Shown here in pieces: positions 46,160-55,210 of a stretch of DNA of 64,000 nucleotides. The notes beneath the pieces were generated by a model. The model worked only from the letters and a program-made list of their open reading frames with translations, did no database searches and had not been told where the DNA came from. A program made the position numbers and the translations under genes. Numbering within the stretch: the first letter of the stretch is position 1; each line of letters begins with the position of its first letter. The stretch is from Qingshengfaniella alkalisoli. GTDB taxonomy: Bacteria; Pseudomonadota; Alphaproteobacteria; Rhodobacterales; Rhodobacteraceae. Location: assembly GCF_007855645.1 (NCBI RefSeq), contig NZ_CP042261.1:662501-726500 (forward strand), in the 5' to 3' direction.

Positions 46160-47743
46160 ATGTCCGATATCCGCGACGCAGCGATGAGTTCCAAAGCCTG
46201 GCCCTTCGAAGAAGCGCGCCGGGTGCTCAAACGCTATGAAAAGTCGCCACCGGAAAAGGGATATGTCCTGTTCGAAACGGGCTACGGCCCTTCCGGTCTG
46301 CCTCATATCGGCACCTTCGGCGAGGTGCTGCGCACGACCATGATCCGCCGCGCCTTCGAGGTCATCAGCGACATCCCCACGAAGCTGATCTGCTTTTCCG
46401 ACGATCTGGATGGCATGCGCAAAGTGCCGGGCAACGTGCCCAATCAGGATATGCTGCAAGAGCATCTGCAAATGCCTTTGACTTCCGTGCCTGATCCGTT
46501 CGAGCAATTCGAAAGCTTCGGCGATCACAACAACGCCATGCTGCGTCGTTTCCTAGACACATTCGGGTTCGACTACGAATTCTATTCCGCGACTGACTTC
46601 TACAAATCTGGCCAGTTCGACGAGGTGCTCAAGCGCGCTGTCGAGCGCTACGATGATGTTATGAAGGTCATGCTGAAATCGCTGCGTGAGGAGCGTCGTC
46701 AGACGTATTCGATTTTCCTGCCTATCCATCCGGAAACGGGGCGCGTGCTCTATGTGCCGATGAAGCATGTGGATGCGGAAAACTACACCGTTACTTTCGA
46801 CGATGAAGGCGGCAAGGAATGGACGCTTCCGGTTACAGGCGGGAACGTGAAGCTGCAGTGGAAGCCTGATTTCGGCGCGCGTTGGGCTGCGCTCGGCGTG
46901 GATTTCGAGATGTATGGCAAGGACCACTCGACCAACACGCCGATCTATGACCGCATCTGTGAAATTCTTGGCGGCAAGAAGCCCGAGCATTTCACCTATG
47001 AGTTGTTCCTCGACGATAAGGGTCAGAAGATTTCCAAGTCCTCGGGCAACGGTATCTCCATCGATGAATGGCTGAGCTACGCCTCGACGGAGTCGCTGGC
47101 CTACTTCATGTTCCAGAAGCCCAAAACGGCGAAGCGGATGTATTTCGACGTCATCCCTAAAGCCGTGGACGAGTACCACCAGCAGCTCCGGGCTTACGCC
47201 GATCAGGATGAAAAGGCGCGGTTGGCCAATCCGGTCTATCACATTCATGGCCACAATGTGCCCCAGTCGAACATGGTCGTGCCGTTCGCAATGCTGCTGA
47301 ACCTTGCCTCCGTTTCGGGGGCCGAAAGCAAGGAAACGCTTTGGGGCTTCATTCAGCGTTATGCACCGGAAACGAACGCCGAGTCGAACCCGGACATGGA
47401 CGCGGCCGCTGGCTTCGCAGTGCGCTACTACAATGACTTCGTGAAGCCCGCGAAGGTTTATCGCGCGCCCACCGATCAGGAACGGAAAGCGCTGGAGGAC
47501 TTGAAATCCCGGCTTGAGGCTTGGGATGGCGGTCTCGACGCCGAAGATCTGCAGACGATGGTGTTCGCGGTCGGCAAGGAGCATAAATTCGAGCCGCTTC
47601 GTGACTGGTTCAAGGCGCTCTACGAGGTGTTGCTGGGTGCGTCGCAGGGGCCACGGTTTGGCGGGTTCATCGCCCTTTACGGTGTGCAGGAAACGATTGC
47701 GCTGATCGACAATGCTCTGGCGGGGAAACTCGCCGCCGCCTAA
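46160..47743 (+). CDS. lysS: Lysyl-tRNA synthetase, class I
   Basis: This enzyme charges tRNA-Lys. It is the class I (archaeal-type) form found in alphaproteobacteria, unrelated to the class II enzyme of E. coli. The 527-residue protein has the HIGH motif as HIGT (49-52) within [18 protein letters not shown], the KMSKS loop as KISKSSGNG near residue 293, and a helical C-terminal anticodon-binding part. It is followed by a perfect hairpin and a DUF4864 gene. No second lysyl-tRNA synthetase was seen in the window. Confidence 0.96.
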   Translation: MSDIRDAAMSSKAWPFEEARRVLKRYEKSPPEKGYVLFETGYGPSGLPHIGTFGEVLRTTMIRRAFEVISDIPTKLICFSDDLDGMRKVPGNVPNQDMLQEHLQMPLTSVPDPFEQFESFGDHNNAMLRRFLDTFGFDYEFYSATDFYKSGQFDEVLKRAVERYDDVMKVMLKSLREERRQTYSIFLPIHPETGRVLYVPMKHVDAENYTVTFDDEGGKEWTLPVTGGNVKLQWKPDFGARWAALGVDFEMYGKDHSTNTPIYDRICEILGGKKPEHFTYELFLDDKGQKISKSSGNGISIDEWLSYASTESLAYFMFQKPKTAKRMYFDVIPKAVDEYHQQLRAYADQDEKARLANPVYHIHGHNVPQSNMVVPFAMLLNLASVSGAESKETLWGFIQRYAPETNAESNPDMDAAAGFAVRYYNDFVKPAKVYRAPTDQERKALEDLKSRLEAWDGGLDAEDLQTMVFAVGKEHKFEPLRDWFKALYEVLLGASQGPRFGGFIALYGVQETIALIDNALAGKLAAA

Positions 47744-47752
47744 TCTGATCCA

Positions 47753-47787
47753 CCTCCGTCCTTTTGGAGTATACTGAAGGACGGAGG
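47753..47787 (+). promoter_or_regulatory. Hairpin that covers the ribosome binding site of the DUF4864 gene
   Basis: CCTCCGTCCTT (47753-47763) and AAGGACGGAGG (47777-47787) pair perfectly over 11 bases around a 13-base loop. The 3' arm contains the GGAGG that serves the ATG at 47793, so the folded message would hide it. It also lies 10 bases after the lysS stop and could stabilise that 3' end; no T-run follows, so it is not a standard terminator. Confidence 0.6.
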
Positions 47788-47792
47788 CGACC

Positions 47793-48191
47793 ATGAGACA
47801 TCTTTTCCTTGCACTAATCTTTTCCGCGTTATCGGTGACCGCGTTGCGTGCGCAGTCGGCTGAGGAGGCGATCCCCTCGGTAATCCAGAAGCAGATCGAC
47901 GCGTTCTTGACTGACGATTTGGCCGAAGCATTTTCCTACGCGTCGCCGGGCATCAAATCCATTTTCGAAACGCCCGAGAGATTTGGCGCGATGGTCCTTG
48001 ATGGCTATCCGATGGTTTGGCGACCGGATGACGTCACCTTTCTGGAATTGGACGACGCTAACCGTCAGCGCGTGCTGCTTCAGGGTCAGGACGGACGGCT
48101 GCATCTGTTGGAATACGATATGATACAGACGCCGGATGGCTGGCAGATCGACGGTGTGCGCCTGCTTCAGCCGCCTCGGTTCGGTGCGTGA
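47793..48191 (+). CDS. DUF4864 domain protein, secreted
   Basis: The 132-residue protein has a Sec signal peptide (MRHLFLALIFSALSVTALRA, cleavage near residue 20). The DUF4864 part includes IQKQIDAFLTDDLAEAFSYA and FLELDDANRQRVLLQGQDGR, an NTF2-like pattern of helix then strands. It is probably periplasmic; the function is unknown. Its translation start is enclosed by a perfect hairpin. Its 3' end overlaps the convergent HugZ-like gene by 25 bases. Confidence 0.85.
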   Translation: MRHLFLALIFSALSVTALRAQSAEEAIPSVIQKQIDAFLTDDLAEAFSYASPGIKSIFETPERFGAMVLDGYPMVWRPDDVTFLELDDANRQRVLLQGQDGRLHLLEYDMIQTPDGWQIDGVRLLQPPRFGA

Positions 48192-48676
48192 AACCCCAGA
48201 TCCGCAGGCGTCAGGATGAACGCTTTCCCGAAGCCGCCATTCAGTGCGGCACCCGAGATGGTGAGTCGGACAAACGAAAAATCCGGAAAATCCACATAGA
48301 GCGTCGCCTTGGGCCGCACCTTCAGGTAGGTGTCGCGGATGGCGATATGTGTTGCGCTGGCGCGGTCGATGAAATCCGCATTGCAAGTCAAACTGATGCG
48401 CGGATGGGTAAGCGGGTCACCGCGTTCTCCAGGTTCACCGAGCAGCAGCGAGCAGCGTGGATCGACCCGTAAGGCCTGCGTATGTGCCGACAGGTTCGAG
48501 ATCAGGGTCACTGGATGTTGGCCGCGCTCAGCCAGAACCGCCACCCGCGTCACGCTGGGATGCCCAGTGTCCGGATCGATCACGCCAAGCGCGCCGAACA
48601 GAGCGCCCGAGAGCAAGGATCGCGCCAATTCACGGGCCTCGCCATCGGTGGGGCGGATCGGGTCGGTTTTGCTCAT
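48167..48676 (-). CDS. Pyridoxamine 5'-phosphate oxidase-like (HugZ family) protein
   Basis: The 169-residue protein has the split-barrel FMN-binding fold. GALFGALGVIDPDTGHPSVT and VTLISNLSAHTQALRVDPRCS are the characteristic segments, with LLGEPGERGDPLTHPRISLT after them. It lacks the extra C-terminal DUF2470 domain of full HugZ heme oxygenases, so heme degradation is possible but not shown; other members bind FMN or F420 and act as general oxidoreductases. It is a single gene convergent with the DUF4864 gene. Confidence 0.82.
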   Translation of the reverse strand: MSKTDPIRPTDGEARELARSLLSGALFGALGVIDPDTGHPSVTRVAVLAERGQHPVTLISNLSAHTQALRVDPRCSLLLGEPGERGDPLTHPRISLTCNADFIDRASATHIAIRDTYLKVRPKATLYVDFPDFSFVRLTISGAALNGGFGKAFILTPADLGFHAPNRGG

Positions 48677-48715
48677 GCGCGCACTCTAGCGGAAGCGGGT
48701 TCGATCGCAAGCGGG

Positions 48716-49441
48716 TCAGAAAGTAAACCACAGCCCGATGCGCGCTCCCAGTTGATTGCCGCCATGGGTTTCAACCAGCAACGCGCTCTCCAGTGCCAGC
48801 CAGTCGGTGTAGTGGCGCACCGCGGTTGGCACGATGCGCAGCTTGGGGTCTTCATGGGGGTAATGGTTTCCCTGAAACTGTACGAAATACTGCCATTTAT
48901 CGTCGGGTGTCACGCCGACCGTCAAATCAGCCTTCAGGGCTGTCTCATCCGTCGTTTGGCGGATCTCTTGCCTCAGATCGAGCGCGGCCCAGCCGGGGCC
49001 GACGCGGCTGTCAAAGCCATAACCCCATGACAGCCCCGGCCGGAAGACGGTTTCCGTCTCTCCACGCTGCAATCCGAAGGTTGGGATTTCGCGGTTGCCC
49101 ACTCCCAGTTCCAATGCAAACTGATGTCGCCAATCAGCAGGCCCTACTGAAACAGACGCGAAGACGATGTTGCTTTGCGTAAATCGCTCGCCCTCGGTGC
49201 CAATGTCGATGCCCAGCGTCACGCGGTCCGAGACGCCGAACTCACCGTAAATTGCTGAATAAGAAAAGGTTTCGACCTCACCTTCGGTTTCTTGCAGCCG
49301 GTCTTGATCCAATGCATCCTTGCGTGCGGTGCCTTCATAGGCGACGGACAGAAACGCATGCCCTGCGCCGCGGGGCCAGGCACCGGCGCTGGCTATGAAG
49401 GGAAGGGCGATCAAACAAGCGGCAATCGGTATGTAACGCAC
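48716..49441 (-). CDS. Putative outer membrane beta-barrel protein
   Basis: The 241-residue protein has a signal peptide (MRYIPIAACLIALPFIASAG) followed by alternating polar/hydrophobic stretches typical of beta-strands, such as TFSYSAIYGEFGVSDRVTLG and HQFALELGVGNREIP. It ends in a phenylalanine (IGLWFTF), the classic outer membrane assembly signal. No known porin or transporter signature is recognised. Upstream is the divergent antibiotic-biosynthesis-monooxygenase gene. Confidence 0.75.
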   Translation of the reverse strand: MRYIPIAACLIALPFIASAGAWPRGAGHAFLSVAYEGTARKDALDQDRLQETEGEVETFSYSAIYGEFGVSDRVTLGIDIGTEGERFTQSNIVFASVSVGPADWRHQFALELGVGNREIPTFGLQRGETETVFRPGLSWGYGFDSRVGPGWAALDLRQEIRQTTDETALKADLTVGVTPDDKWQYFVQFQGNHYPHEDPKLRIVPTAVRHYTDWLALESALLVETHGGNQLGARIGLWFTF

Positions 49442-49538
49442 GGGCGGGCCTCCTGCGGTGACCCTGCCTTGTGGATGGTAAAAGGATGGTTAACGTGATC
49501 CGCGTGATGATGCTAAGCTCGGCTCAGGAGGACAGCCA

Positions 49539-49856
49539 ATGAAGATCAGTTCGGAAACAGCACTCCAGACCGTAATCACCACCTTCGATGTCAATCCGGG
49601 AACCTGCGAGGATTTACTGGACGAGTTGCGGTCGGCCTATGATGAATTCATCTGCGATCAGCCAGGGTTCATCGCGGCGGGGTTTCACGTCAATGATGCT
49701 CACACGCGCATCGCCAACTATAGCCAGTGGCGTGACCGGGAAGACTTCATGAACATGCTTCGGTCACCCGAGATGCGCAAGCGCAACCGCCGGATCAACG
49801 CGTTGTGCAAGAGCTTCGAGCCGGTGATGTACGATCTGACCGATGTCTATGGCTGA
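49539..49856 (+). CDS. Antibiotic biosynthesis monooxygenase (ABM) domain protein
   Basis: The 105-residue protein forms a single ABM dimeric alpha-beta barrel: VITTFDVNPGTCEDLLDEL, then GFIAAGFHVNDAHTRIANYS and QWRDREDFMNMLRSPEMRKR. Members act as small quinol oxidases, heme-degrading enzymes or have unknown substrates. AGGAGGAC precedes the start. Its stop codon directly abuts the stop codon of cysG on the other strand (TGATCA), so the nitrate region ends here. Confidence 0.85.
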   Translation: MKISSETALQTVITTFDVNPGTCEDLLDELRSAYDEFICDQPGFIAAGFHVNDAHTRIANYSQWRDREDFMNMLRSPEMRKRNRRINALCKSFEPVMYDLTDVYG

Positions 49857-51242
49857 TCATTCTGCGGCGATCATCGGGGCTTTGGCAACGGCCGCTTCGT
49901 AAGGATATTGCACAAGTATCACGGCCGGGTTCGAAATGTCCTGCCGCGCCATGTCATTCGCGAATTGGCCGACGGTGCTGTGCAGCTGTTTCTCGTCGGG
50001 CAGACTGGCCGAGGCCACCACGTGAACTGGCGCATCGGCGGGAACGCCGCTTGCCAGCAGGTTGGACCGAATCTGGTCAGCCTTGCGCGTGCCCATGTAA
50101 AAGGCGGTCATACAGCCGGGCCGCATCATCGTCGCCCAATCCTCTGACGCGCTGCCATCGTGCAACGTCGCCGTCGTCAGCATCAGACGGTCACATACGC
50201 CCCGTTCGGTCAGCGAGTGACCGAGCGCCCCTGCTGCGGCACTCGCCGCTGTGATGCCGGGGACGATTTCGGTTGCCAGGCCTGCCTCATCTGCGGCACG
50301 AAGTTCCTCTTCCGCACGCCCGAAGATCGACGGGTCACCGCTTTTCAGCCGCACGACGCGCTTGCCCTCCCGCGCCGCCGCTATGACCACGCGATCGATC
50401 CGGTCCTGTGGCCACTCGCAGGCACCCACGGCCTTGCCGACGAAGACGCGTTCTGCGTCGCGGCGGGCCAGTTCCAGCACATCGGGATGCACCAACCGGT
50501 CATAGAATATGATGTCCGCTTCCTGCAGTCGTTGCACAGCGCGCAGGGTTAATAGGTCGGCGCTGCCCGGACCGGCGCCGACCAGGCTGATCATTCCCGC
50601 GTCGCGGCGTGTCCTGCCTTTTGCCAAAGCGCCCTTGATGCTGCGTGCTGCGTCACGTTCGCGGCCCAGTTTGTGCAGATTGCGTGGTGCTTCCTGGAAC
50701 ACCCACCTCCAGAATGCGCGGCGCTGATCATCTGGAATTGCTGCGGCGACGGCATCGCGCATGCGTCCGGCCAGCGCTGCCAGACCGCCGAGGCGCGGCT
50801 CCAGCATCGTTTCGATCTGCGTTTTGATCATCCGTCCCAGGACAGGCGCAGTGCCCTCGGTCCCGATGGCGACAACCACGGGGTCCCGATCAACGATAGA
50901 AGGCGTCAGCGCGTCACATAATTCCGGCCGGTCGACAACGTTCACAACGACACCGGCCGCCTTGGCGAGGTTATGCAGTTCGACATCTTGCGCCGCGTCG
51001 CCCGTAGCGACAAAAACCAGCGCGGCATCCCGGAAATCGTCGACGCCAGGCGGATGGCTGACGTGTTCCGCACGACCGTCATTGACGATGGCCTGCAATT
51101 CCGCCTCAAGGCAAGGGGCCAGAAAGACGATCCGTGCTTCCGTTTTCAGGATCAGGCGGGCCTTTTGCGCCGCCTGTTCGCCGCCGCCCGCGATCACAAC
51201 GCGCCGGTCGGCCATTTTCAGAAACATCGGGAACGTCTTCAT
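49857..51242 (-). CDS. cysG: Siroheme synthase CysG
   Basis: CysG makes siroheme from uroporphyrinogen III: two SAM-dependent methylations, NAD-dependent oxidation and iron insertion. The 461-residue protein starts MKTFPMFLKMADRRVVIAGG after AGGAG. The N-terminal dehydrogenase/ferrochelatase part has VVIAGGGEQAAQKARL; the C-terminal methyltransferase part has LVGAGPGSADLLTLRA and LKSGDPSIFGRAEEE. It is the last gene of the nitrate region and supplies the cofactor for NirB. Confidence 0.95.
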   Translation of the reverse strand: MKTFPMFLKMADRRVVIAGGGEQAAQKARLILKTEARIVFLAPCLEAELQAIVNDGRAEHVSHPPGVDDFRDAALVFVATGDAAQDVELHNLAKAAGVVVNVVDRPELCDALTPSIVDRDPVVVAIGTEGTAPVLGRMIKTQIETMLEPRLGGLAALAGRMRDAVAAAIPDDQRRAFWRWVFQEAPRNLHKLGRERDAARSIKGALAKGRTRRDAGMISLVGAGPGSADLLTLRAVQRLQEADIIFYDRLVHPDVLELARRDAERVFVGKAVGACEWPQDRIDRVVIAAAREGKRVVRLKSGDPSIFGRAEEELRAADEAGLATEIVPGITAASAAAGALGHSLTERGVCDRLMLTTATLHDGSASEDWATMMRPGCMTAFYMGTRKADQIRSNLLASGVPADAPVHVVASASLPDEKQLHSTVGQFANDMARQDISNPAVILVQYPYEAAVAKAPMIAAE

Positions 51243-51255
51243 GGCTCGTCTCCTG

Positions 51256-52239
51256 TCAGGCCGCCTGAATCTGAGACCGGCTGGCCCACAGCGCCTCGGC
51301 GCGGCTTTGGGCTTTGGCCAGGGTGCTGGATTTGCCGCTGGCGAGGAGCGCAAGCGCGGCAGTTCCGGTGATCACGGACTCGGCGAAGGCATCGCTGATA
51401 TCGCCATTCCACAGGCGGGCCATGTCTTCGCGGGTGAGTTCATCCGCTGAAAGGCGACGATGCTCTTCGATCAGGACCGGCGTACGGTCTCGCCACTGTT
51501 TTCCGTCTGCCAGGCCGTAGATCGAGATTTCCTTTGACGGGTGGCGTTCGAATTCACCACCGCCACCTTTGATGATCAGCGCGTTGGGTTGGCTCAGACG
51601 TTCCGCGGCGCTGATTTGAAGCTCGCGATAGGGGGGGTGAAACACGCCTTGGACGGTGCTGGCCGCCCCACCCGGGTTCTGAACGCGCAACACCGTGTTG
51701 ACGGCAGACCGCAGCCCGAGAACCTTACGCAGCTTCAGCAACTCGAACCCGCGCGGATGAAAGGTTTCCAGCGGGAGATAGCTGATCCGGTGCCTGTCCA
51801 TCAGTCTGCCGGCGTCGGATAGCGAAGATGCGACTGGGATATCGATAACCGGCAAGGCCTCTTGCACCGATGCGATTGCCCCTTGGTGGCTGTTCCAGCC
51901 ATGCAGCAAAACGCGAACGCCCGACTGCGCCACCAGCTTTGCCGACAGCAGAAACCACGGCAAACCACGTGACCGACCCGCGGCATAGCTTGGCCAGTCC
52001 AGATCGGCGCGCGCGGCATAGCGATCATCGATCAACTCGCGGAATGCCTCGACGAAGCCTGCTATTTCGTCTGGCACTTCGCCACGGTATCGCAGTAGCA
52101 TCAGAAGCGCGCCGACGGCCTCGGGCGCCGCGTCGCCCGACAGGATGATGCGCATTGCGTCGCGGGCCTCGTCGCGGGACAGGGATCTGGCGCGGGACGG
52201 ACCTCGCCCCATGGCGCGGATATACGGGGTCAGTGTCAT
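51256..52239 (-). CDS. TrpD2-like (anthranilate phosphoribosyltransferase-fold) protein in nitrate operon
   Basis: The 327-residue protein belongs to the glycosyltransferase family 3 / TrpD2 (YbiB-like) group. The N-terminal helical domain includes DEARDAMRIILSGDAAPEAV and LLMLLRYRGEVPDEIAGFVE. The PRPP-binding GTGGD loop of true TrpD is replaced by a divergent segment (VLLHGWNSHQGAIASVQEAL), so anthranilate transfer is unlikely. E. coli YbiB binds nucleic acid. Its ATG overlaps the nasA stop (ATGA) and cysG follows 13 bases later. Its job in nitrate assimilation is unknown. Confidence 0.82.
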   Translation of the reverse strand: MTLTPYIRAMGRGPSRARSLSRDEARDAMRIILSGDAAPEAVGALLMLLRYRGEVPDEIAGFVEAFRELIDDRYAARADLDWPSYAAGRSRGLPWFLLSAKLVAQSGVRVLLHGWNSHQGAIASVQEALPVIDIPVASSLSDAGRLMDRHRISYLPLETFHPRGFELLKLRKVLGLRSAVNTVLRVQNPGGAASTVQGVFHPPYRELQISAAERLSQPNALIIKGGGGEFERHPSKEISIYGLADGKQWRDRTPVLIEEHRRLSADELTREDMARLWNGDISDAFAESVITGTAALALLASGKSSTLAKAQSRAEALWASRSQIQAA

Positions 52240-54881
52240 TCTGCGGCCTCCAGTCGTTGGGATTGTTCCAACAACCTGCGTAGCTCCGGCCTGCACGACC
52301 CGCAATTGGTTCCCGCACGCAGGGCGTCTCCGATGGCATCCACAGATACGAGGCGCTTTTCGTCGATCGCCGCCAGAATGGTGTTCGCGCCGACGTCGAA
52401 ACAGGCACAGACCGTGGGGCCCGGATCAGGGCGATCCGCACCGGGCCAGCCCGACAGTACATCGGCCGAGGCGTCCAGGCCGGGCAGTGCGCCAAGGTAG
52501 TTCCGCGCAAGAGCAATCGGCTGAGGACCGATGAACAGCGCTGCCAGGAGTTTTCCGTCGCACAGGAACGCGATACGCGTCCCGCTACGGCGGGCATCCT
52601 CGACGACGACACGGGGCACCTCATCAAGCCCGAAGCAGTCCTGTGCCCAGTCGGTCCAATCTTCGGGAAATGTGTCTCCGGCCATTTCGCACTGCCAGCC
52701 ACTTTGGGTCTTGGAGCGTGCCCAATATGCGCAATCCGGTTGAAAGCGGTTGGATGCAACGGCGAAGCCAAACCACTTCGTATCGAAACGAGAAACCTTG
52801 ACCGGCGCAGCCTTGCTTTCGGGCTGGCCCGATACCGGGTCGACGCGAGAGGGGACCACGGCGTCTATCCGGCCTTCGGACGTGAACTCACCTGTCCAGT
52901 GCATGGGAGCGAACATCTCGCCCGGCCGAACGCGGTCTGTCACCAGAACGCGCAACAAAGCGCGCCCGGTCGGGTTTTGCACGGCCGCGATATCGGCAGG
53001 CTTCAAACCGTGCTGCCGGGCGTCGTCTGGATGGATTTCGAGATAGGGCTCCGCGATGTGTTTCGAAAGCCGCGCGGATTTGCCGGTGCGCGTCAGCGTG
53101 TGCCAGTGGTCGCGCACACGGCCTGTATTCAGCACCAAGGGATAAGCATCGGGTTTCGCGGGACCGGAATGCCGCACCGGGATCATCCGCGCCCTGCGGT
53201 CAGGGGTATAAAAACCACCATCGCCGAACAGGCGTGCATTGTCGACGTTGCCGACCGGCCAACGGAACGGATGAAGCGTTTCATAGTCGGTGTCGCCGAT
53301 CTCCGACAGGGCCGAGATATCGAAATCCAGTCCAAAGCTGGCGGTTACGCGGGACAGTTGCGCATGTTCGCGGAACACGTCGGCGGGCTTGGCGTGGGTG
53401 AAGGCATCGCTCCAGCCCATCGCGCAGGCGACGTCGCAAATGATCCGCCAGTCGGCGCGTGCCTCACCGGGGGCGGGCAGGAAAGGTCGCTGCCGGCTGA
53501 TCCGGCGCTCTGAATTGGTGACGGTGCCATCTTTTTCGCCCCAGCCGAGCGCAGGGAAAAGTACGTCAGCCAGACGGGCGGTGTCGGTCCGGGCGGTTAC
53601 ATCGGAAACGGCCACGAAGTCGCAAAGTTCTATCGCATCACGGACCAGATCGGCGTCCGGCATGGACACCGCCGGGTTAGTCCCTATGATCCAAAGTGCC
53701 TTTATCTTGCCATCCGCGACCGCTTGGAACAGATCAACCGCCTTGCGCCCGGGACCTTGAGCGATACGGGGGCTGTTCCAGAATTTCTTTACAGCGTCGC
53801 GATGGGTCTGGTCGTCGATGTCCAGGTGATTGGCCAACATGTTGGCCAAGCCTCCGACCTCGCGTCCACCCATCGCATTGGGTTGCCCGGTGACGCTGAA
53901 CGGGCCCATGCCTGGCCGTCCAATGCGTCCGGTCGCAAGGTGACAGTTGATGATCGCGTTGACCTTGTCGGTGCCGTTCGAGGACTGGTTCACCCCTTGG
54001 CTGAAGACTGTGACCACCTTTTCCGTCCCGATCCACATGTCGCAGAACGCATTGATATCGTCGCGCGACAGGCCGGTGGCATCCGGATCAGACGCTCGTG
54101 CGGCCCCAAGCGCTGACATGAACCCGCTGACATGATCGTTGATGTAGCGCCAGTTGCAGGCCCCGCGCCGCGATATCTCGGCCAGAAGCGTGTTGAACAG
54201 TGCGACGTCGGATCCCGATTTCAGAGGCAGGTGCAGATCGGCAATGTCGCATGTAGCGGTGCGGCGCGGGTCGATGTTGACGACCCGCATTTCGGGACGT
54301 TCCGCTTTGGCCGCAACGATACGCTGATACAGCACCGGGTGGCACCAGGCGAGGTTGGATCCGACCAGCACGACCAGATCGGCCAGTTCAAGGTCTTCAT
54401 AGCATCCCGGAACCGTGTCCGTGCCAAAGGCGCGGCGGTGTCCCGCCACGGTCGAGGCCATGCATAGCCGCGAATTGGTGTCGATGTTGCCCGTGCCGAT
54501 GAAACCTTTCATCAGCTTGTTGGCGACGTAGTAGTCCTCGGTCAGCATCTGGCCCGAGACATAGAAAGCCACGCTTTCAGGCCCGTGCTGGGCGATGGTG
54601 GAACTGAACGCGCTTGCGGCCCGCGCAATCGCGGAGTCCCAATCGGCGCGGTGACCGTCCACGACGGGATGGAGCAGCCGGTCTTCCAACCCGATTGTTT
54701 CCAAAAGCGCAGAGCCTTTGGAACACAAGCGTCCCTTGTTCGCCGGATGATCGGGATCACCCTGCAGCGACCGCGTGCCATCCGCGCCCTGCGTGATCTT
54801 CACGCCGCAGCCCACGCCGCAATAGGGGCATGTGCTGCGGGTGGTTTTCACCGATGAAAATGGAGCACTTCCGTCCATCAC
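52236..54881 (-). CDS. nasA: Assimilatory nitrate reductase, catalytic subunit
   Basis: NasA reduces nitrate to nitrite in the cytoplasm. The 881-residue molybdoenzyme starts with a [4Fe-4S] motif, CPYCGVGCGVKI, completed by the Cys in KGRLCSKG. Molybdopterin-guanine-dinucleotide binding segments follow (FIGTGNIDTNSRLCMASTV, VLVGSNLAWCHPVLYQR). A C-terminal BFD-like [2Fe-2S] domain is present: VCACFDVGANTILAAI and TNCGSCRPELRRLL. No separate NasB/NasC reductase subunit is encoded nearby, so electrons probably come from ferredoxin or flavodoxin. It overlaps nirD upstream and the TrpD2-like gene downstream by four bases each. Confidence 0.95.
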   Translation of the reverse strand: MMDGSAPFSSVKTTRSTCPYCGVGCGVKITQGADGTRSLQGDPDHPANKGRLCSKGSALLETIGLEDRLLHPVVDGHRADWDSAIARAASAFSSTIAQHGPESVAFYVSGQMLTEDYYVANKLMKGFIGTGNIDTNSRLCMASTVAGHRRAFGTDTVPGCYEDLELADLVVLVGSNLAWCHPVLYQRIVAAKAERPEMRVVNIDPRRTATCDIADLHLPLKSGSDVALFNTLLAEISRRGACNWRYINDHVSGFMSALGAARASDPDATGLSRDDINAFCDMWIGTEKVVTVFSQGVNQSSNGTDKVNAIINCHLATGRIGRPGMGPFSVTGQPNAMGGREVGGLANMLANHLDIDDQTHRDAVKKFWNSPRIAQGPGRKAVDLFQAVADGKIKALWIIGTNPAVSMPDADLVRDAIELCDFVAVSDVTARTDTARLADVLFPALGWGEKDGTVTNSERRISRQRPFLPAPGEARADWRIICDVACAMGWSDAFTHAKPADVFREHAQLSRVTASFGLDFDISALSEIGDTDYETLHPFRWPVGNVDNARLFGDGGFYTPDRRARMIPVRHSGPAKPDAYPLVLNTGRVRDHWHTLTRTGKSARLSKHIAEPYLEIHPDDARQHGLKPADIAAVQNPTGRALLRVLVTDRVRPGEMFAPMHWTGEFTSEGRIDAVVPSRVDPVSGQPESKAAPVKVSRFDTKWFGFAVASNRFQPDCAYWARSKTQSGWQCEMAGDTFPEDWTDWAQDCFGLDEVPRVVVEDARRSGTRIAFLCDGKLLAALFIGPQPIALARNYLGALPGLDASADVLSGWPGADRPDPGPTVCACFDVGANTILAAIDEKRLVSVDAIGDALRAGTNCGSCRPELRRLLEQSQRLEAAE

Positions 54882-55210
54882 GCAGCCGACCGCTTCATCA
54901 GTTCGGTTGCATCCAGATAGACGCGGCCATCCTGCACGCGCGCCGAATAGGTCGAAATCTGCCCCTCATCCGCGCCCTCAGCCTCGCCCGTTTCCAGCGA
55001 GAACACCCAGTTGTGCAAAGGGCAGGTGACCTTGTGGCCATGCACGATGCCTTCGCTCAGCGGGCCACCCTTATGCGGGCAACGGTCCGAGGTGGCAAAT
55101 ACCTGATCGTCGCGGGTACGAAAGACCGCCACGCACCCCATTGCCGTTTTCACGACGCGGGCACCGCGTTGCGGGATGTCGTCCAACGCGCCGATATCAA
55201 CCCAGTTCAT
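54878..55210 (-). CDS. nirD: Nitrite reductase small subunit NirD
   Basis: The 110-residue Rieske-type protein starts MNWVDIGALDDIPQRGARVV at 55210. The cluster ligands are present: CPHKGGPLSEGIVHGHKVTC and CPLHNW, giving the C-x-H and C-x2-H pattern. It partners NirB in reducing nitrite to ammonium. It overlaps nirB (ATGA) upstream and nasA downstream. Confidence 0.95.
   Translation of the reverse strand: MNWVDIGALDDIPQRGARVVKTAMGCVAVFRTRDDQVFATSDRCPHKGGPLSEGIVHGHKVTCPLHNWVFSLETGEAEGADEGQISTYSARVQDGRVYLDATELMKRSAA

Noticed and set aside
46553-47794. 413-codon open frame on the minus strand
   Set aside because: Antisense shadow of lysS.
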